64,000 bases of DNA from Paenarthrobacter aurescens TC1 (GTDB lineage Bacteria; Actinomycetota; Actinomycetes; Actinomycetales; Micrococcaceae), in contig CP000474.1 of NCBI GenBank assembly GCA_000014925.1, positions 3,286,001 to 3,350,000 on the forward strand, read 5' to 3'. Positions within the stretch are counted from its first letter, which is position 1; every line of letters begins with the position of its first letter. Positions 46,541-55,530 of this stretch are shown here, piece by piece. Below the pieces are notes generated by a model that saw only the letters and a list, made by a program, of their open reading frames with translations, made no database searches and had not been told where the DNA came from. Position numbers and translations under genes: made by a program.

Positions 46541-46622
46541 TGGCAGATGAGGGATTCGAACCCCCGTAGGCGTTGCCAGCTGATTTACAGTCAGCCCCCT
46601 TTGGCCGCTCGGGTAATCTGCC
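46541..46622 (-). tRNA. tRNA-Tyr (GTA)
   Basis: An 82-nt class II tRNA: acceptor GGCAGAT with ATCTGCC, discriminator A, anticodon stem GCTGA/TCAGC around loop CTGTAAA (anticodon GTA), a long variable arm, and T-arm GGGGG TTCGAAT CCCTC. CCA is not encoded. The T-loop is canonical, in contrast to the two tRNAs at 10.6 kb. Confidence 0.95.
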
Positions 46623-46750
46623 GAACTTCAAAAGAAGATCACTTCCGGAGACCATTTCTTTTAGATCCGGTAACCGAAGGCAGAGATAACCTTACAGAAG
46701 TTTCTGCGAAGAATCTAATCGGGGCGGGATGCCCGGGATGTCGCGTTATT

Positions 46751-47017
46751 TCAGGCTTCCCCGAGGATCCTGCCGGCAAGTTTCGCTTCGAACTTTTCGG
46801 CCTGCTCGGCAGTGATCTGGTTGAGTTGCACGGCCCGCAGCAAATCTGCGTGCACACCGTCCATTCGCGTGGTGGCATCGGGAACAGGGCTGAGGACGAT
46901 CGACGCTGCCACTGCCGCGGCCGCCACGGCACTCGCTGCGGCAACTGCTGCCGTGCCGATGGAGCCGGCTGCTGCAGACGCGGATTTGCTGATGGACTGG
47001 ACGGCCTTGCTGCTCAT
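46751..47017 (-). CDS. Small alanine-rich protein of unknown function (88 aa)
   Basis: An 88-aa protein starting at ATG 47017 with a strong GGAGG six bases upstream; the 15 codons before it in the frame are not needed. Residues ~10-45 are an Ala/Ser-rich, weakly hydrophobic helix (AVAAASAVAAAAVAASIVL) that could lie in the membrane; residues ~55-88 (LLRAVQLNQITAEQAEKFEAKLAGRI) look like a short helical SHOCT-type motif. I do not recognise a specific family. It lies just upstream of tRNA-Tyr, in the same direction, and 182 bp from the divergent yajQ gene. Confidence 0.7.
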   Translation of the reverse strand: MSSKAVQSISKSASAAAGSIGTAAVAAASAVAAAAVAASIVLSPVPDATTRMDGVHADLLRAVQLNQITAEQAEKFEAKLAGRILGEA

Positions 47018-47199
47018 GCTGATCCTCCGACGAAGCGTTCTTCCAACTGGTACAACTCTCAACCTGCTGCCTCAGTTCCAACCCTGCGTGTGCTGTGAGC
47101 GAACTGTGAAAGTCCTCCACAGTCCCAAGTGGCGCCTTCCGTACTAGGCTGGATGCCAGACCACCCCGCCCTCACAGGGCCCCCAACCTAAGGAGAGTC

Positions 47200-47691
47200 A
47201 TGGCAGGCGAATCCACATTCGACGTCGTCAGCAAGGTAGACAAGCAAGAGGTTGCCAACGCGCTGAACCAGTCCCAGAAGGAAATCGCGCAGCGATACGA
47301 CTTCAAGGGCGTCGGCGCAGAGATCGACTTCAGCGGCGAAAAGATCCTCATGAAGGCCAACTCCGAGGACCGCGTCCTGGCTGTCCTGGATGTCTTCCAG
47401 TCCAAGCTCATCAAGCGCGGCATCTCGCTGAAGTCGCTGGACCAGGGAGAGCCTTTCCCCTCCGGCAAGGAATTCCGCCTGGAGTGCTCCATCAAGGAGG
47501 GCATCGCCCAGGACATCGCCAAGAAGATCAACAAGATCATCCGCGATGAAGCCCCAAAGTCCGTCAAGTCCCAGATCCAGGGCGACGAACTCCGCGTCAC
47601 GTCCAAGTCCCGCGATGACCTGCAGGAGACCATGAACATCCTCAAGAAGTTCGAAGAGGCCGATCTGCAGTTCGTTAACTTCCGCAGCTAG
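47200..47691 (+). CDS. yajQ: YajQ-family nucleotide/cyclic-di-GMP-binding protein
   Basis: A 163-aa cytosolic protein of the UPF0234/YajQ family, two ferredoxin-like domains that bind nucleotides; some members bind cyclic di-GMP and act with transcription factors. The N-terminus ESTFDVVSKVDKQEVANALN and the C-terminal GDELRVTSKSRDDLQETM are near-invariant in the family, as is the full length. AAGGAG lies at a normal distance before the ATG, with TAGGCT as a likely -10 further up. The stop is followed within seven bases by a 68-bp palindrome. Confidence 0.93.
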   Translation: MAGESTFDVVSKVDKQEVANALNQSQKEIAQRYDFKGVGAEIDFSGEKILMKANSEDRVLAVLDVFQSKLIKRGISLKSLDQGEPFPSGKEFRLECSIKEGIAQDIAKKINKIIRDEAPKSVKSQIQGDELRVTSKSRDDLQETMNILKKFEEADLQFVNFRS

Positions 47692-47697
47692 TCCACG

Positions 47698-47765
47698 CTT
47701 AAACGTCGCTGGCCCGCTTTTCCGTGGTTGTTCAACCACGGAAAAGCGGGCCAGGGACGTTTAAG
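47698..47765. repeat. 68-bp intergenic palindrome (33-nt arms), between convergent genes
   Basis: Arms 47698-47730 and 47733-47765 are inverted copies with a single mismatch in 33 and a 2-nt centre (TT). It fills almost all the space between the yajQ and htpX stops. It has no T-run. It is the same size class as the palindromes at 577 and 62917 but differs in sequence, with ends CTTAAACGTC. Confidence 0.8.
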
Positions 47766-47769
47766 CCAG

Positions 47770-48639
47770 CTACAACAGCGGGCGCCCGGCCATCCGTTCC
47801 AGTCGGCTGATTCGTTCTTTCATGGGCGGATGCGTGGAGAACATGCGCCGTATGCCGCCGCCGCGGAACGGGTTGGCGATCATCAGGTGCGAGGCATTGA
47901 CCAGCCGCTGGTCCGGCGGGAGCGGGAGCTGGCTGACGCCGGATTCGATCTTGCGCAGGGCTGAGGCGAGCGCCAACGGATCGCCGGTCAGCTCCGCGCC
48001 GTCTTCATCGGCGTCGAATTCACGGGTGCGGGAGATGGCCATCTGAATCAGTGACGCCGCGAAGGGCGCGAGCAAGGCCATCGCGATGGTGGCCAGCGGG
48101 TTGGCGTTGCGCCGGTCGCCGCTCCCGAAGATCAGCAGCATCTGACCCACGGAAGTGATAACGCCGGCCACGGCAGCTACAACGGACGACGTCAGGATGT
48201 CACGGTTGTACACGTGCATCAGTTCATGTCCCAGGACGCCCCTGAGTTCGCGGGCGTCGAGCAGGTGGAGAATGCCCTCCGTGCAGCACACGGCAGCGTT
48301 CTTGGGATTGCGTCCGGTGGCGAAGGCGTTGGGTGTCATGGTGGGTGAGAGGTAGATCCGCGGCATGGGCTTGTTGGCACGCACGGACAGTTCTCGAACG
48401 ATCTGGTACAGCTGCGGTGCCTGCGCCTCGGTGACCGGGTACGCGGCCATTGAACGGATGGCGATCTTGTCGCTGTTCCAGTAGCCATACGCCGTGGTGG
48501 CCACACCGATCAAGGCCATGATCCAGATGGGCGTGGTGCTGCGCGTTCCGGCCGCGATGATGGCGCCCAAACCCAACAACACCGCCCACAGCACACCGAA
48601 GAGTGCCGCGGTCTTGAGTCCATTGTTGTGTTTATGCAC
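47770..48639 (-). CDS. htpX: Membrane metalloprotease HtpX
   Basis: A 289-aa inner-membrane zinc protease that degrades misfolded membrane proteins. Two N-terminal helices (residues ~10-55) precede the catalytic HELMH motif (His138, Glu139, His142) in LGHELMHVYNRDI; two more helices flank residues 150-210, and the third zinc ligand region SRTREFDADEDGAELTGDP is present. The C-terminal THPPMKERISRLERM is the family ending. The start is GTG 48639. It converges on yajQ with the long palindrome between. Confidence 0.93.
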   Translation of the reverse strand: MHKHNNGLKTAALFGVLWAVLLGLGAIIAAGTRSTTPIWIMALIGVATTAYGYWNSDKIAIRSMAAYPVTEAQAPQLYQIVRELSVRANKPMPRIYLSPTMTPNAFATGRNPKNAAVCCTEGILHLLDARELRGVLGHELMHVYNRDILTSSVVAAVAGVITSVGQMLLIFGSGDRRNANPLATIAMALLAPFAASLIQMAISRTREFDADEDGAELTGDPLALASALRKIESGVSQLPLPPDQRLVNASHLMIANPFRGGGIRRMFSTHPPMKERISRLERMAGRPLL

Positions 48640-48747
48640 GGTTGTTCTTGTCGCTTTCCTCGGCTTTTGCAGGGGTTCTGTACGGATTAACGCCGACGCC
48701 GACCGTACTGTTCCGTTGTCAGCCTACGTTGGCGGTGGCCGGCAGAG

Positions 48748-50019
48748 TCATGGCACCGGGTGCTTGGCATCGTACGCGACGAATCCGGGCTGCAGGCGGG
48801 AGGCAAGCCACGCCATCACAATGCACAACAGGCCGCCCAGGAGCAGCACGCCGCCTTCGCTCAGGAACTGGGTGACGCCCCCGGCCAACATGTCCCCTAC
48901 CCGGGGCCCTCCGGCCACCACCACAATGAACACGCCCTGAAGCCGCCCCCTCATGTGGTCCGGCGTAGCTGCCTGGAGAATGGTGGTGCGGAAGACGGCA
49001 CTGACGGAGTCGGAGATACCGGCAAGGGCGCAGCACAGCGCGGCAGGGATCAGCCAGAGCGTCACACCGTCGCGGCGGGCATCCCCGGCCAGCAGCACCA
49101 CCAGACCAAAGCCGGCAATCGATGCGCCCCAGCCGATCACCGACCACACCACGGCGCTGCCCTGCTTGCGAACCCGGCCCAAGGGCCCGGAAAAGAGGCC
49201 GGCCAGGAAAGCGCCCACGGCTGTGGACGCGAGCAGCACACCTACGGTGGTTTCGCCTCCGCCGATCATCACCGCCCCAATGGCCGGCATCAGTGCGCGG
49301 GGCTGGGCACAGATCATGGCAATGAGGTCGATGATGAAGGTCATGCGCACGTTGGGCCGGGTGCCGAGGAACCGGAAGCCCTCCACCACGGAGCGCAGCC
49401 CTGGCCGCACGGCGTCTTTGGACGGTGGGAGGGGTGGGAGTTTGAAGAGGCCCCACAGTGCGAATGTGAAGCTGATGACGTCAATGGTGTAGGTCCACCC
49501 GAAGCCGATGGTGGCTACGAGCACGCCGGCCAGGAGTGGCCCGGCGGTCATGGACAGGCCAAACGTCAGCATGCTCAGGGCGTTGGCCGCGGGAAGCAGA
49601 TCCTTGCGGACCAGGAGCGGGATGATGGCACTGCGGGCGGGACCGTTGATGCCTTGGGCTCCACTTTGGATGGCCACCAATGCGTAGAGGAGCCAGATGT
49701 TGCCGATCTCCAGCCATGCCTGCAAAGCCAGCCCGGCCGTGGTCGCCCAGAGGACAAGCGAGGCGATGAGGGCAACCTTGCGGCGATCGTAGGCATCCGA
49801 AATGGAACCACCGTAGAGCCCGGCGAACACCAAGGGAACCAGCGCGAAGATTCCCAAGAGGCCCACATAGAAGCTCTCCTGCGTGAGCCGATAGACCTCC
49901 AGGCTGACAGCAACCAGCGTCAACTGCGTGCCGATGGCGGCTACTGATGCCCCCAACCAGAGTCGCCTGAATGCGGGACTCTCCTTCAAGGGGGTGATGT
50001 CAGCCAGTAGTTTCGCCAC
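48748..50019 (-). CDS. MFS exporter (EntS/DHA3-like)
   Basis: A 423-aa transporter with 12 predicted helices. FAGLYGGSISDAYDRRKVALIASL is the motif A loop of the DHA3 (macrolide/siderophore exporter) group, and LFSGPLGRVRKQGSAV is its C-half partner. EntS and similar proteins export enterobactin or drugs; no siderophore genes are near, so the substrate is open. GTG 50019 is the start, with TAAGGT six bases upstream and AGGTAGGA overlapping it. It is divergent from the HIT-like gene. Confidence 0.88.
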   Translation of the reverse strand: MAKLLADITPLKESPAFRRLWLGASVAAIGTQLTLVAVSLEVYRLTQESFYVGLLGIFALVPLVFAGLYGGSISDAYDRRKVALIASLVLWATTAGLALQAWLEIGNIWLLYALVAIQSGAQGINGPARSAIIPLLVRKDLLPAANALSMLTFGLSMTAGPLLAGVLVATIGFGWTYTIDVISFTFALWGLFKLPPLPPSKDAVRPGLRSVVEGFRFLGTRPNVRMTFIIDLIAMICAQPRALMPAIGAVMIGGGETTVGVLLASTAVGAFLAGLFSGPLGRVRKQGSAVVWSVIGWGASIAGFGLVVLLAGDARRDGVTLWLIPAALCCALAGISDSVSAVFRTTILQAATPDHMRGRLQGVFIVVVAGGPRVGDMLAGGVTQFLSEGGVLLLGGLLCIVMAWLASRLQPGFVAYDAKHPVP

Positions 50020-50110
50020 CGTCCTACCTTAACGAGCATTGCAGCAACCTCCCGCAACCTCCCTACGTGCGACTACGGCTTGGTAGGCTCACCCCGGGGA
50101 AGGAGTTGAC

Positions 50111-50887
50111 ATGGGCTTGGAGCGTCGCTTGCTGTACCGTTCGGGGTTTTGGGAAATCGCACGGCCACGTCATCCCCTCACGGCCGGGCACATCCTGATC
50201 AGGCTGTCCGACCCGTCCACGGAATTCGCACAAGCTTCGGCGTCCGACTGGCTTTTCTGCCACAACCTTGTGCGCGCCGCGCTCCACGACGTCCTGGGTT
50301 CAACCCGCTGCGCCGTGATGTTTGCCCACCGCTGGCACCCACTGGGCTCCGCCATTGGCGAGCCAGTGGCCGAGTCCTCAACGCCTACGTTCCACTTCTT
50401 CGGGCGCTGGGACGGAGAAACCACGACGCCGGGACTCCAGTTGTCGCTGCCTGCCCACCGCCGTTTTGGGGAGCCGGACCACGATCTGGAAGCTACCGAT
50501 GCAGCGATCCGTGAGGCGCTGCAACGGCGCCGGCCCGAGGTCGCCGTGAGTTCCCTACCCGGGGCGCGCACCGCCGTCGAGCCCTCTTCTGACGTTGGTC
50601 CGTTGGTGCGGGCAGTGGAAACGGGACCGCGTCGTACGGTGATCGAACCTGTCCGGTCTGTGGCGTCCGTTGGTGACATCCTGCCGGCGGAGCTGCTGGC
50701 GATGGGGTCGGTTCTGGCAGGGCTCCCCATGACTGGCGGTCTCAGTGGATTCAGTTGCGTGGCCCTTGAATCGGAGACAACAGGCACCCCGCTGCGGGTC
50801 CATGCCTTGGGCCGTTCTGCCGCCGAGGACGTAAATCCCATGGAGGATCTGCTCCGTTCACCAGAAGTTAGCCTTGCCTTATTGTGA
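50111..50887 (+). CDS. HIT-like protein, degenerate (function unknown)
   Basis: A 258-aa protein. The first ~100 residues resemble the HIT (histidine triad) fold: HPLTAGHILIRLSDP, then HNLVRAALHDVLGSTRCAVMFAH and PTFHFFGRW, but the catalytic HxHxH triad is not intact (only FHF remains). The rest (residues ~130-258) is Ala/Val-rich and unlike any family I know. GGGGAAGGAGTTGAC precedes the ATG. Its 3' end overlaps the putative operator for the fur-type gene. Possible roles are nucleotide or ADP-ribose binding; confidence in the fold is modest. Confidence 0.6.
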   Translation: MGLERRLLYRSGFWEIARPRHPLTAGHILIRLSDPSTEFAQASASDWLFCHNLVRAALHDVLGSTRCAVMFAHRWHPLGSAIGEPVAESSTPTFHFFGRWDGETTTPGLQLSLPAHRRFGEPDHDLEATDAAIREALQRRRPEVAVSSLPGARTAVEPSSDVGPLVRAVETGPRRTVIEPVRSVASVGDILPAELLAMGSVLAGLPMTGGLSGFSCVALESETTGTPLRVHALGRSAAEDVNPMEDLLRSPEVSLALL

Positions 50888-50902
50888 ACTCCTCAAAATA
50901 AG
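50878..50902. promoter_or_regulatory. Putative Fur/PerR-type operator before furA-katA
   Basis: CTTATT (50878-50883) and AATAAG (50897-50902) are inverted half-sites with a 13-nt spacer, 15 bp before the furA start. The site is AT-rich against a GC-rich background and lies across the end of the preceding gene. Confidence 0.5.
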
Positions 50903-50917
50903 TGTTTCAATGAATGC

Positions 50918-51394
50918 ATGACAGATCACACCACCGAGCAAGCAGAATGGGCAGCTGCCCTGCATGCCCATGGCCGGCGTGTGACCAAACAGCGGCTGGC
51001 AGTGCTCGCCGCAGTCCAGCACCATCCGCACTCTCCGGCAGAAGGCATTCTTGCCGCTGCCCGCAAAGAGCTTCCTGAACTGACGGCGCAGTCCGTTTAT
51101 GTAGTGCTCAGCGACCTCACGGACCTGCAGATGTTGCGCCGATTCGAACCCCCGCACTCCCCGGCGCTGTACGAAACCCGGGTGGGTGACAACCACCATC
51201 ACGCCGTCTGTATCAGCTGCGGCAAGGTGGAGGACGTGGATTGCGCCGTGGGACACGCACCGTGCCTCACGCCGCACTGGGATGAGAATTCCAAGCCCAT
51301 GACCATCCAGATCGCGGACGTCCTTTACCAGGGCATCTGCCAGGACTGCCAGTCCAAACAACAGCTTCCCGTAACTTCCGTAACTCAGAAATAA
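50918..51394 (+). CDS. furA: Fur-family peroxide/iron regulator
   Basis: A 158-aa Fur/PerR-type regulator: N-terminal winged helix (VTKQRLAVLAAVQHHPHSPAEGIL) and dimerisation domain with the metal-binding DNHHHAVCISCGKVEDVDC and a C-terminal CQDC cysteine pair. PerR/FurA proteins repress catalase and respond to peroxide by metal-catalysed oxidation. It lies 15 bp before the catalase gene in one operon, the classical actinobacterial furA-katG/katA arrangement; likely negative autoregulation through the upstream AT-rich site. Confidence 0.92.
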   Translation: MTDHTTEQAEWAAALHAHGRRVTKQRLAVLAAVQHHPHSPAEGILAAARKELPELTAQSVYVVLSDLTDLQMLRRFEPPHSPALYETRVGDNHHHAVCISCGKVEDVDCAVGHAPCLTPHWDENSKPMTIQIADVLYQGICQDCQSKQQLPVTSVTQK

Positions 51395-51409
51395 GAAAAA
51401 AGGAGAACA

Positions 51410-52891
51410 ATGACTGCCATTTCAACAACTCAGTCAGGTGCCCCCGTTACCTCCGACGCGCACTCGAAGTCCGTCGGCGCTGACGGTGCCATCATCCTCA
51501 CCGACCACTACCTGGTGGAAAAGCTTGCGCAGTTCAACCGCGAGCGGGTTCCGGAGCGTGTAGTGCACGCCAAGGGCGGCGGCGCATTCGGTACGTTCAA
51601 GACCACCTCGGACGTTTCGGCTTACACCAAGGCAGCCTTCCTGCAGCCGGGCGTTGAGACGGACATGCTGATCCGTTTCTCTTCCGTCGCAGGCGAGAAC
51701 GGTTCTCCCGACACCTGGCGCGACCCCCGCGGTTTCGCCGTGAAGTTCTACACCTCCGAGGGCAACTACGACCTCGTTGGCAACAACACGCCCGTCTTCT
51801 TCATCCGTGACGGCATCAAGTTCCCGGACTTCATCCACTCCCAGAAGCGCCTCCCGGGCAGCCACCTGCGTGACGCTGACATGCAGTGGGACTTCTGGAC
51901 CCTCTCCCCCGAATCCGCTCACCAAGTCACCTGGCTCATGGGCGATCGCGGACTCCCGGCCTCCTGGCGTGAAATGCAGGGCTACGGCTCGCACACCTAC
52001 CAGTGGATCAACGCCGCCGGTGAGCGCTTCTGGGTCAAGTACCACTTCAAGTCCAACCAGGGCGTCAAGACCATCACCGGTGACCAGGCTGAGCAGCTTG
52101 CCGGCTCGGACGCGGACTTCTACATCCGCGACCTCCAGGAGAACATTGCCGATGGCAACTTCCCCTCCTGGGAACTGCACGTCCAGGTCATGCCCTACGA
52201 GGACGCCAAGACGTACCGCTTCAACCCGTTCGACCTCACCAAGGTCTGGCCGCACGGGGACTACCCGCTGATCCACGTGGGCACCATGGAGCTGAACAAG
52301 AACCCGGAGAACTACTTCGCGCAGATCGAGCAGGCCACCTTCGCGCCGTCGAACTTCGTACCGGGCATCGCCGCTTCCCCGGACAAGATGCTGCAGGCCC
52401 GCATCTTCTCCTACGCAGATGCACACCGCTACCGCGTGGGCACCAACCACGCACAGATCCCGGTGAACCAGCCTAAGAACCAGGTCAACAACTACAGCCA
52501 GGACGGCCAGGGTCGTTACCTGTTCAACTCCCCCTCCACCCCGGTCTACGCACCGAACTCGGTAGGTGGCCCGGCTGCTGTTGAGCCCACCTCACCGGCC
52601 GGTGGCTGGGAAAACGACGGAGAGCTCACCCTCTCCGCCCACACCCTGCACGCTCAGGACGACGACTTCGGCCAGGCCGGTACCCTGTACCGCGAGGTTT
52701 ACGATGACGCCGCCAAGGCCCGCCTCCTGGACACCATCACCGGTGCCGTTGGCGGCGTGAAGAACGCCGACATCAAGGAACGCGCCATCCAGTACTGGAC
52801 CAACGTTGACTCCGAGCTCGGCGCCAAGCTCCGCGCCAACCTCGGTGCAGGCCAGACCGAGTCCGACGCCGAAGCAGCCAACAAGCTCTAA
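51410..52891 (+). CDS. katA: Catalase (monofunctional haem, clade 3 type)
   Basis: A 493-aa catalase converting H2O2 to water and oxygen. Active-site His53 ([18 protein letters not shown]) and Asn126 region ([18 protein letters not shown]) are present, and the proximal haem ligand is Tyr335 in [14 protein letters not shown]. Length is that of small-subunit catalases. AAGGAG precedes the ATG, 15 bp after the regulator stop. The 3' end is followed by a good terminator at 52917. Confidence 0.95.
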   Translation: MTAISTTQSGAPVTSDAHSKSVGADGAIILTDHYLVEKLAQFNRERVPERVVHAKGGGAFGTFKTTSDVSAYTKAAFLQPGVETDMLIRFSSVAGENGSPDTWRDPRGFAVKFYTSEGNYDLVGNNTPVFFIRDGIKFPDFIHSQKRLPGSHLRDADMQWDFWTLSPESAHQVTWLMGDRGLPASWREMQGYGSHTYQWINAAGERFWVKYHFKSNQGVKTITGDQAEQLAGSDADFYIRDLQENIADGNFPSWELHVQVMPYEDAKTYRFNPFDLTKVWPHGDYPLIHVGTMELNKNPENYFAQIEQATFAPSNFVPGIAASPDKMLQARIFSYADAHRYRVGTNHAQIPVNQPKNQVNNYSQDGQGRYLFNSPSTPVYAPNSVGGPAAVEPTSPAGGWENDGELTLSAHTLHAQDDDFGQAGTLYREVYDDAAKARLLDTITGAVGGVKNADIKERAIQYWTNVDSELGAKLRANLGAGQTESDAEAANKL

Positions 52892-52916
52892 GCGTCATTG
52901 ATTCACTGCATTTCCA

Positions 52917-52962
52917 GGAACACCCCGTTGCGGCTTCTCCGCGGCGGGGTGTTCCTTTTGTT
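52917..52962 (+). terminator. Rho-independent terminator after catalase
   Basis: GGAACACCCCGTTGCGG (52917-52933) pairs with 52939-52955 (two mismatches) and is followed by TTTTGTTTT. Confidence 0.85.
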
Positions 52963-53021
52963 TTCCACATAGCCCTCCTCGGCTATGGCTGAGCCTGTAT
53001 CGCCGTCCCTAGGATCCTTCT

Positions 53022-53657
53022 ATGAGCACATTCGAGGGCATTCCTACTGCCGCATTCCGTTTCTACGCAGAGCTTGAAGACAACAACAACCGGGAGTGGT
53101 GGCTGGAGCACAAAACAACGTACGACGCCGAGGTAAAGGAACCGCTTGCAGCTCTCCTTTCGGAGCTGGAACCGCAGTTCGGGCCGGCGAAGATCTTCCG
53201 GCCCAACAGGGACATCCGTTTCTCCCAGGACAAGTCACCCTACAAAACAGCGCAAGGCGCCTTCGCCGCCAGCCAGGAGGGTGTTGGCTACTACCTCCAA
53301 ATCAGTGCCGACGGCCTTCTGATTGGTGGCGGATACCACTCCCACACCCCCGCCCAGCTGGCACGTTTCCGGGCCGCAGTGGATGCTCCTGACAGTGGAT
53401 TGGAGTTGCAGAAGATTGTTGAAGCTGTCGCTGCCAAAGGGTTCGCTATTGAGGGCGAGAAGCTCAAGACCGTTCCGCGTGGTTTCGACCAAGACCATCC
53501 GCGCGCTGAGCTGCTCAAGCACAAATCCTTGTCCGCGGGCGTTGAGGTGGGCCAGCCTGACTGGTTGTCCACGCCTGCAGCCAAGGACCGGATCGCTGCC
53601 AGGTGGGAGGTGCTAAGGCCACTGGTTGGGTGGGTCAGTGACCATGCGGCGCCTTAG
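53022..53657 (+). CDS. DUF2461/TIGR02453-family protein
   Basis: A 211-aa protein of the DUF2461 family, widespread and of unknown function. Family signatures are FYAELEDNNNREWWLEHKTTYD, IFRPNRDIRFSQDKSPYKTA and GFAIEGEKLKTVPRGFDQDHPRAELLKHKSL, with a conserved Trp-Trp and basic residues. TAGGAT (53010-53015) ends six bases before the ATG without a Shine-Dalgarno, predicting a leaderless mRNA. It is downstream of the catalase terminator and upstream of a hexanucleotide repeat. Confidence 0.9.
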   Translation: MSTFEGIPTAAFRFYAELEDNNNREWWLEHKTTYDAEVKEPLAALLSELEPQFGPAKIFRPNRDIRFSQDKSPYKTAQGAFAASQEGVGYYLQISADGLLIGGGYHSHTPAQLARFRAAVDAPDSGLELQKIVEAVAAKGFAIEGEKLKTVPRGFDQDHPRAELLKHKSLSAGVEVGQPDWLSTPAAKDRIAARWEVLRPLVGWVSDHAAP

Positions 53658-53682
53658 CCGGGCTCATGCCGGCGCAGGCGGT

Positions 53683-53723
53683 GGTGCTGGTGCTGGTGCT
53701 GGTGCTGGTGCTGGTGCTGGTGC
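53683..53723. repeat. (GGTGCT)n tandem repeat
   Basis: Six perfect copies of GGTGCT (53683-53718) plus a partial seventh lie just after the DUF2461 stop. The antisense reading gives a His-Gln repeat in a short frame with no ribosome site, so I take it as noncoding. Slippage could vary its length. Confidence 0.9.
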
Positions 53724-53730
53724 GAACACG

Positions 53731-53764
53731 CAAAAGCGCCCGGAAACCGATGGTTCCCGGGCGC
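53731..53764 (-). terminator. Rho-independent terminator of APC permease gene
   Basis: GCGCCCGGAAACC (53736-53748) pairs with 53752-53764 with one mismatch; on the minus strand the stem is followed by TTTTG. It lies 47 bp beyond the permease stop. Confidence 0.75.
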
Positions 53765-53810
53765 CGATACAGCAATATTGTGCAGCTGTCTGACAAGCTG
53801 CTCACATTGT

Positions 53811-55364
53811 CTACACCTTGGTGAACGTGTCTTCGTCCTCGTCGCCCCTGGGCTGCGTGCTCGTGGTGCCGCCATTGACGGAGGCCCTCGCAGCGGCGAA
53901 CTTCTCGTTAAGCCGTGAGTGGCGCTGGCCGTAGGAGAAGTAGATGACCATGCCGATGACAAGCCAGATCGCGAAGAAGATCCAAGTTTCCACAGCCAGG
54001 TTGGTCATGAGGTAGAAGCAGAGGACTGCGGAGACCCACGGCAGGACCTTGCCGAACGGGACACGGAAAGCAGGCTTGAGGTCCGGGCGCTTCTTGCGGA
54101 GAACCAAGATGCCAAGGCTCACCATCACGAACGCGGACAGCGTTCCGATGTTGATCATTTCCTCGAGAAGATCCACCTTGGTGACGCCGGCAACTACGGC
54201 CACTGCCGCACCGCAGATGATCTGGAGCCGGGCCGGGGTGGAACGCTTCTCACTGGTCTTGGAGAGCGAGCGTGGGAGCAGCCCATCACGGCTCATGGCC
54301 AGGACCACGCGGGACAGCCCCATGAGGAGCACCATGATCACGGTGGTCAAACCAACCAAAGAACCGAAGGCAATGACCTTCGCGGCGTCAGTGTTGCCCA
54401 CGGCTTCAAAAGCTGTGGTCAGCGTGGGGTTCTTGACCTCGGCCAGCTGAGTGTAGGACACCATGCCGGTCAGCGCGAGGGAGACCAGGATGTAGAGCAA
54501 GGTAACCAAGGCCAGGCCACCGAAGATGCCGCGGGGCAGGGTCTTCTGCGGGTTCTTGACCTCTTCGGCGGACGTTGCCACCACATCGAAGCCAATGAAG
54601 GCGAAGAACACCAGGGCGGCACCAGCGAAGACACCCAAGGTGCCGTACTGGGCCGGGGCAGCCCCGGTCAGGAAGCCGAAGAAGGACTGCTTCATGACGT
54701 CGGCAGCACCGGAGTCGGTGGGCTCAGAGGCAGGAATGAAGGGGGTGTAGTTGGAGAACTTCACGTAGCTGAAGCCAACAACAATCACGAACAGAACCAC
54801 GCCGATCTTGATCAGCGTGAAGACGTTACCGACGCGGGCAGACAACTTTGTCCCCAGCACCAGCAGCACGGTGAAGATCGCGACGATCAGGAAAGCGCCC
54901 CAGTAGAGGTCAATGCCGAACACACTGACTGACGGCGGCATTTCAACACCCATCAAGCCGAAGACCGTACTGAGGTAGATGCCCCAGTACTTGGCGATCA
55001 CGGCTGCGGCGGTGAAAAGTTCAAGGATGAGGTTCCAGCCGATGATCCATGCCAGGACCTCGCCCATGGTGGCGTACGTGAACACGTAGGCGGAGCCTGC
55101 CACGGGGATCGCCGTGGCGAATTCGGCGTAGCACATGATGGCCAGCGCACATGTGACAGCGGCGATGGCAAAGGAGATGGTGACGGCGGGGCCGGCAAAG
55201 TTTGCAGCAGCCTTGGCACCCACGGAGAAGATCCCGGCACCGACAGCAACGGCGACGCCCATGATCATGAGGTCCCAGGTGCTCAGGCTACGTTTGAGCT
55301 TGCGACCGGGTTCGTCGGCATCGGCGATCGACTGCTCGATCGACTTGGTCCTGAAAATGTTCAT
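53811..55364 (-). CDS. APC-family cationic amino acid permease
   Basis: A 517-aa transporter of the CAT group with about 12-14 helices. The region WDLMIMGVAVAVGAGIFSVGAKAA is the APC helix-1 signature, and AFIGFDVVATSAEEVKNPQKTLPRGI is the CAT-group helix-6/7 motif. The N-terminus MNIFRTKSIEQSIADADEPGRKLKRSLS matches CAT transporters that take up arginine or lysine-type amino acids. A ~45-residue polar tail (SLNEKFAAARASVNGGTTSTQ) ends the protein. It is monocistronic with a clear terminator. The substrate is not resolved. Confidence 0.92.
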   Translation of the reverse strand: MNIFRTKSIEQSIADADEPGRKLKRSLSTWDLMIMGVAVAVGAGIFSVGAKAAANFAGPAVTISFAIAAVTCALAIMCYAEFATAIPVAGSAYVFTYATMGEVLAWIIGWNLILELFTAAAVIAKYWGIYLSTVFGLMGVEMPPSVSVFGIDLYWGAFLIVAIFTVLLVLGTKLSARVGNVFTLIKIGVVLFVIVVGFSYVKFSNYTPFIPASEPTDSGAADVMKQSFFGFLTGAAPAQYGTLGVFAGAALVFFAFIGFDVVATSAEEVKNPQKTLPRGIFGGLALVTLLYILVSLALTGMVSYTQLAEVKNPTLTTAFEAVGNTDAAKVIAFGSLVGLTTVIMVLLMGLSRVVLAMSRDGLLPRSLSKTSEKRSTPARLQIICGAAVAVVAGVTKVDLLEEMINIGTLSAFVMVSLGILVLRKKRPDLKPAFRVPFGKVLPWVSAVLCFYLMTNLAVETWIFFAIWLVIGMVIYFSYGQRHSRLNEKFAAARASVNGGTTSTQPRGDEDEDTFTKV

Positions 55365-55484
55365 AAAAATGCCACATTCTGGATGGGAGTGGTATAGGAC
55401 TCATCAAGAATAGTGTCCGGCCAATGGACGGCCATATTTATCCCAGATAGTGAGACGAGTCCCTGATCCCCGTTACGGCTGTGA

Positions 55485-55521
55485 CTGGTGTGACGAATGC
55501 GAGTAGCCTCCATCACACCAG
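55485..55521 (-). terminator. Hairpin after the alcohol/aldehyde operon
   Basis: CTGGTGTGA (55485-55493) and TCACACCAG (55513-55521) form a perfect 9-bp stem ten bases past the DUF779 stop. No T-run follows; tentative terminator. Confidence 0.55.
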
Positions 55522-55530
55522 CCCAACCAC

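Noticed and set aside
46246..46569. A 107-codon plus-strand frame running into tRNA-Tyr
   Set aside because: It overlaps the channel 3' end and the antisense of tRNA-Tyr; no ribosome site or homology pattern.
53654..53962. A minus-strand frame with a His-Gln repeat
   Set aside because: The repeat is the reverse of (GGTGCT)n; the frame overlaps the permease gene and the terminator, so it is not a histidine-rich metal protein.
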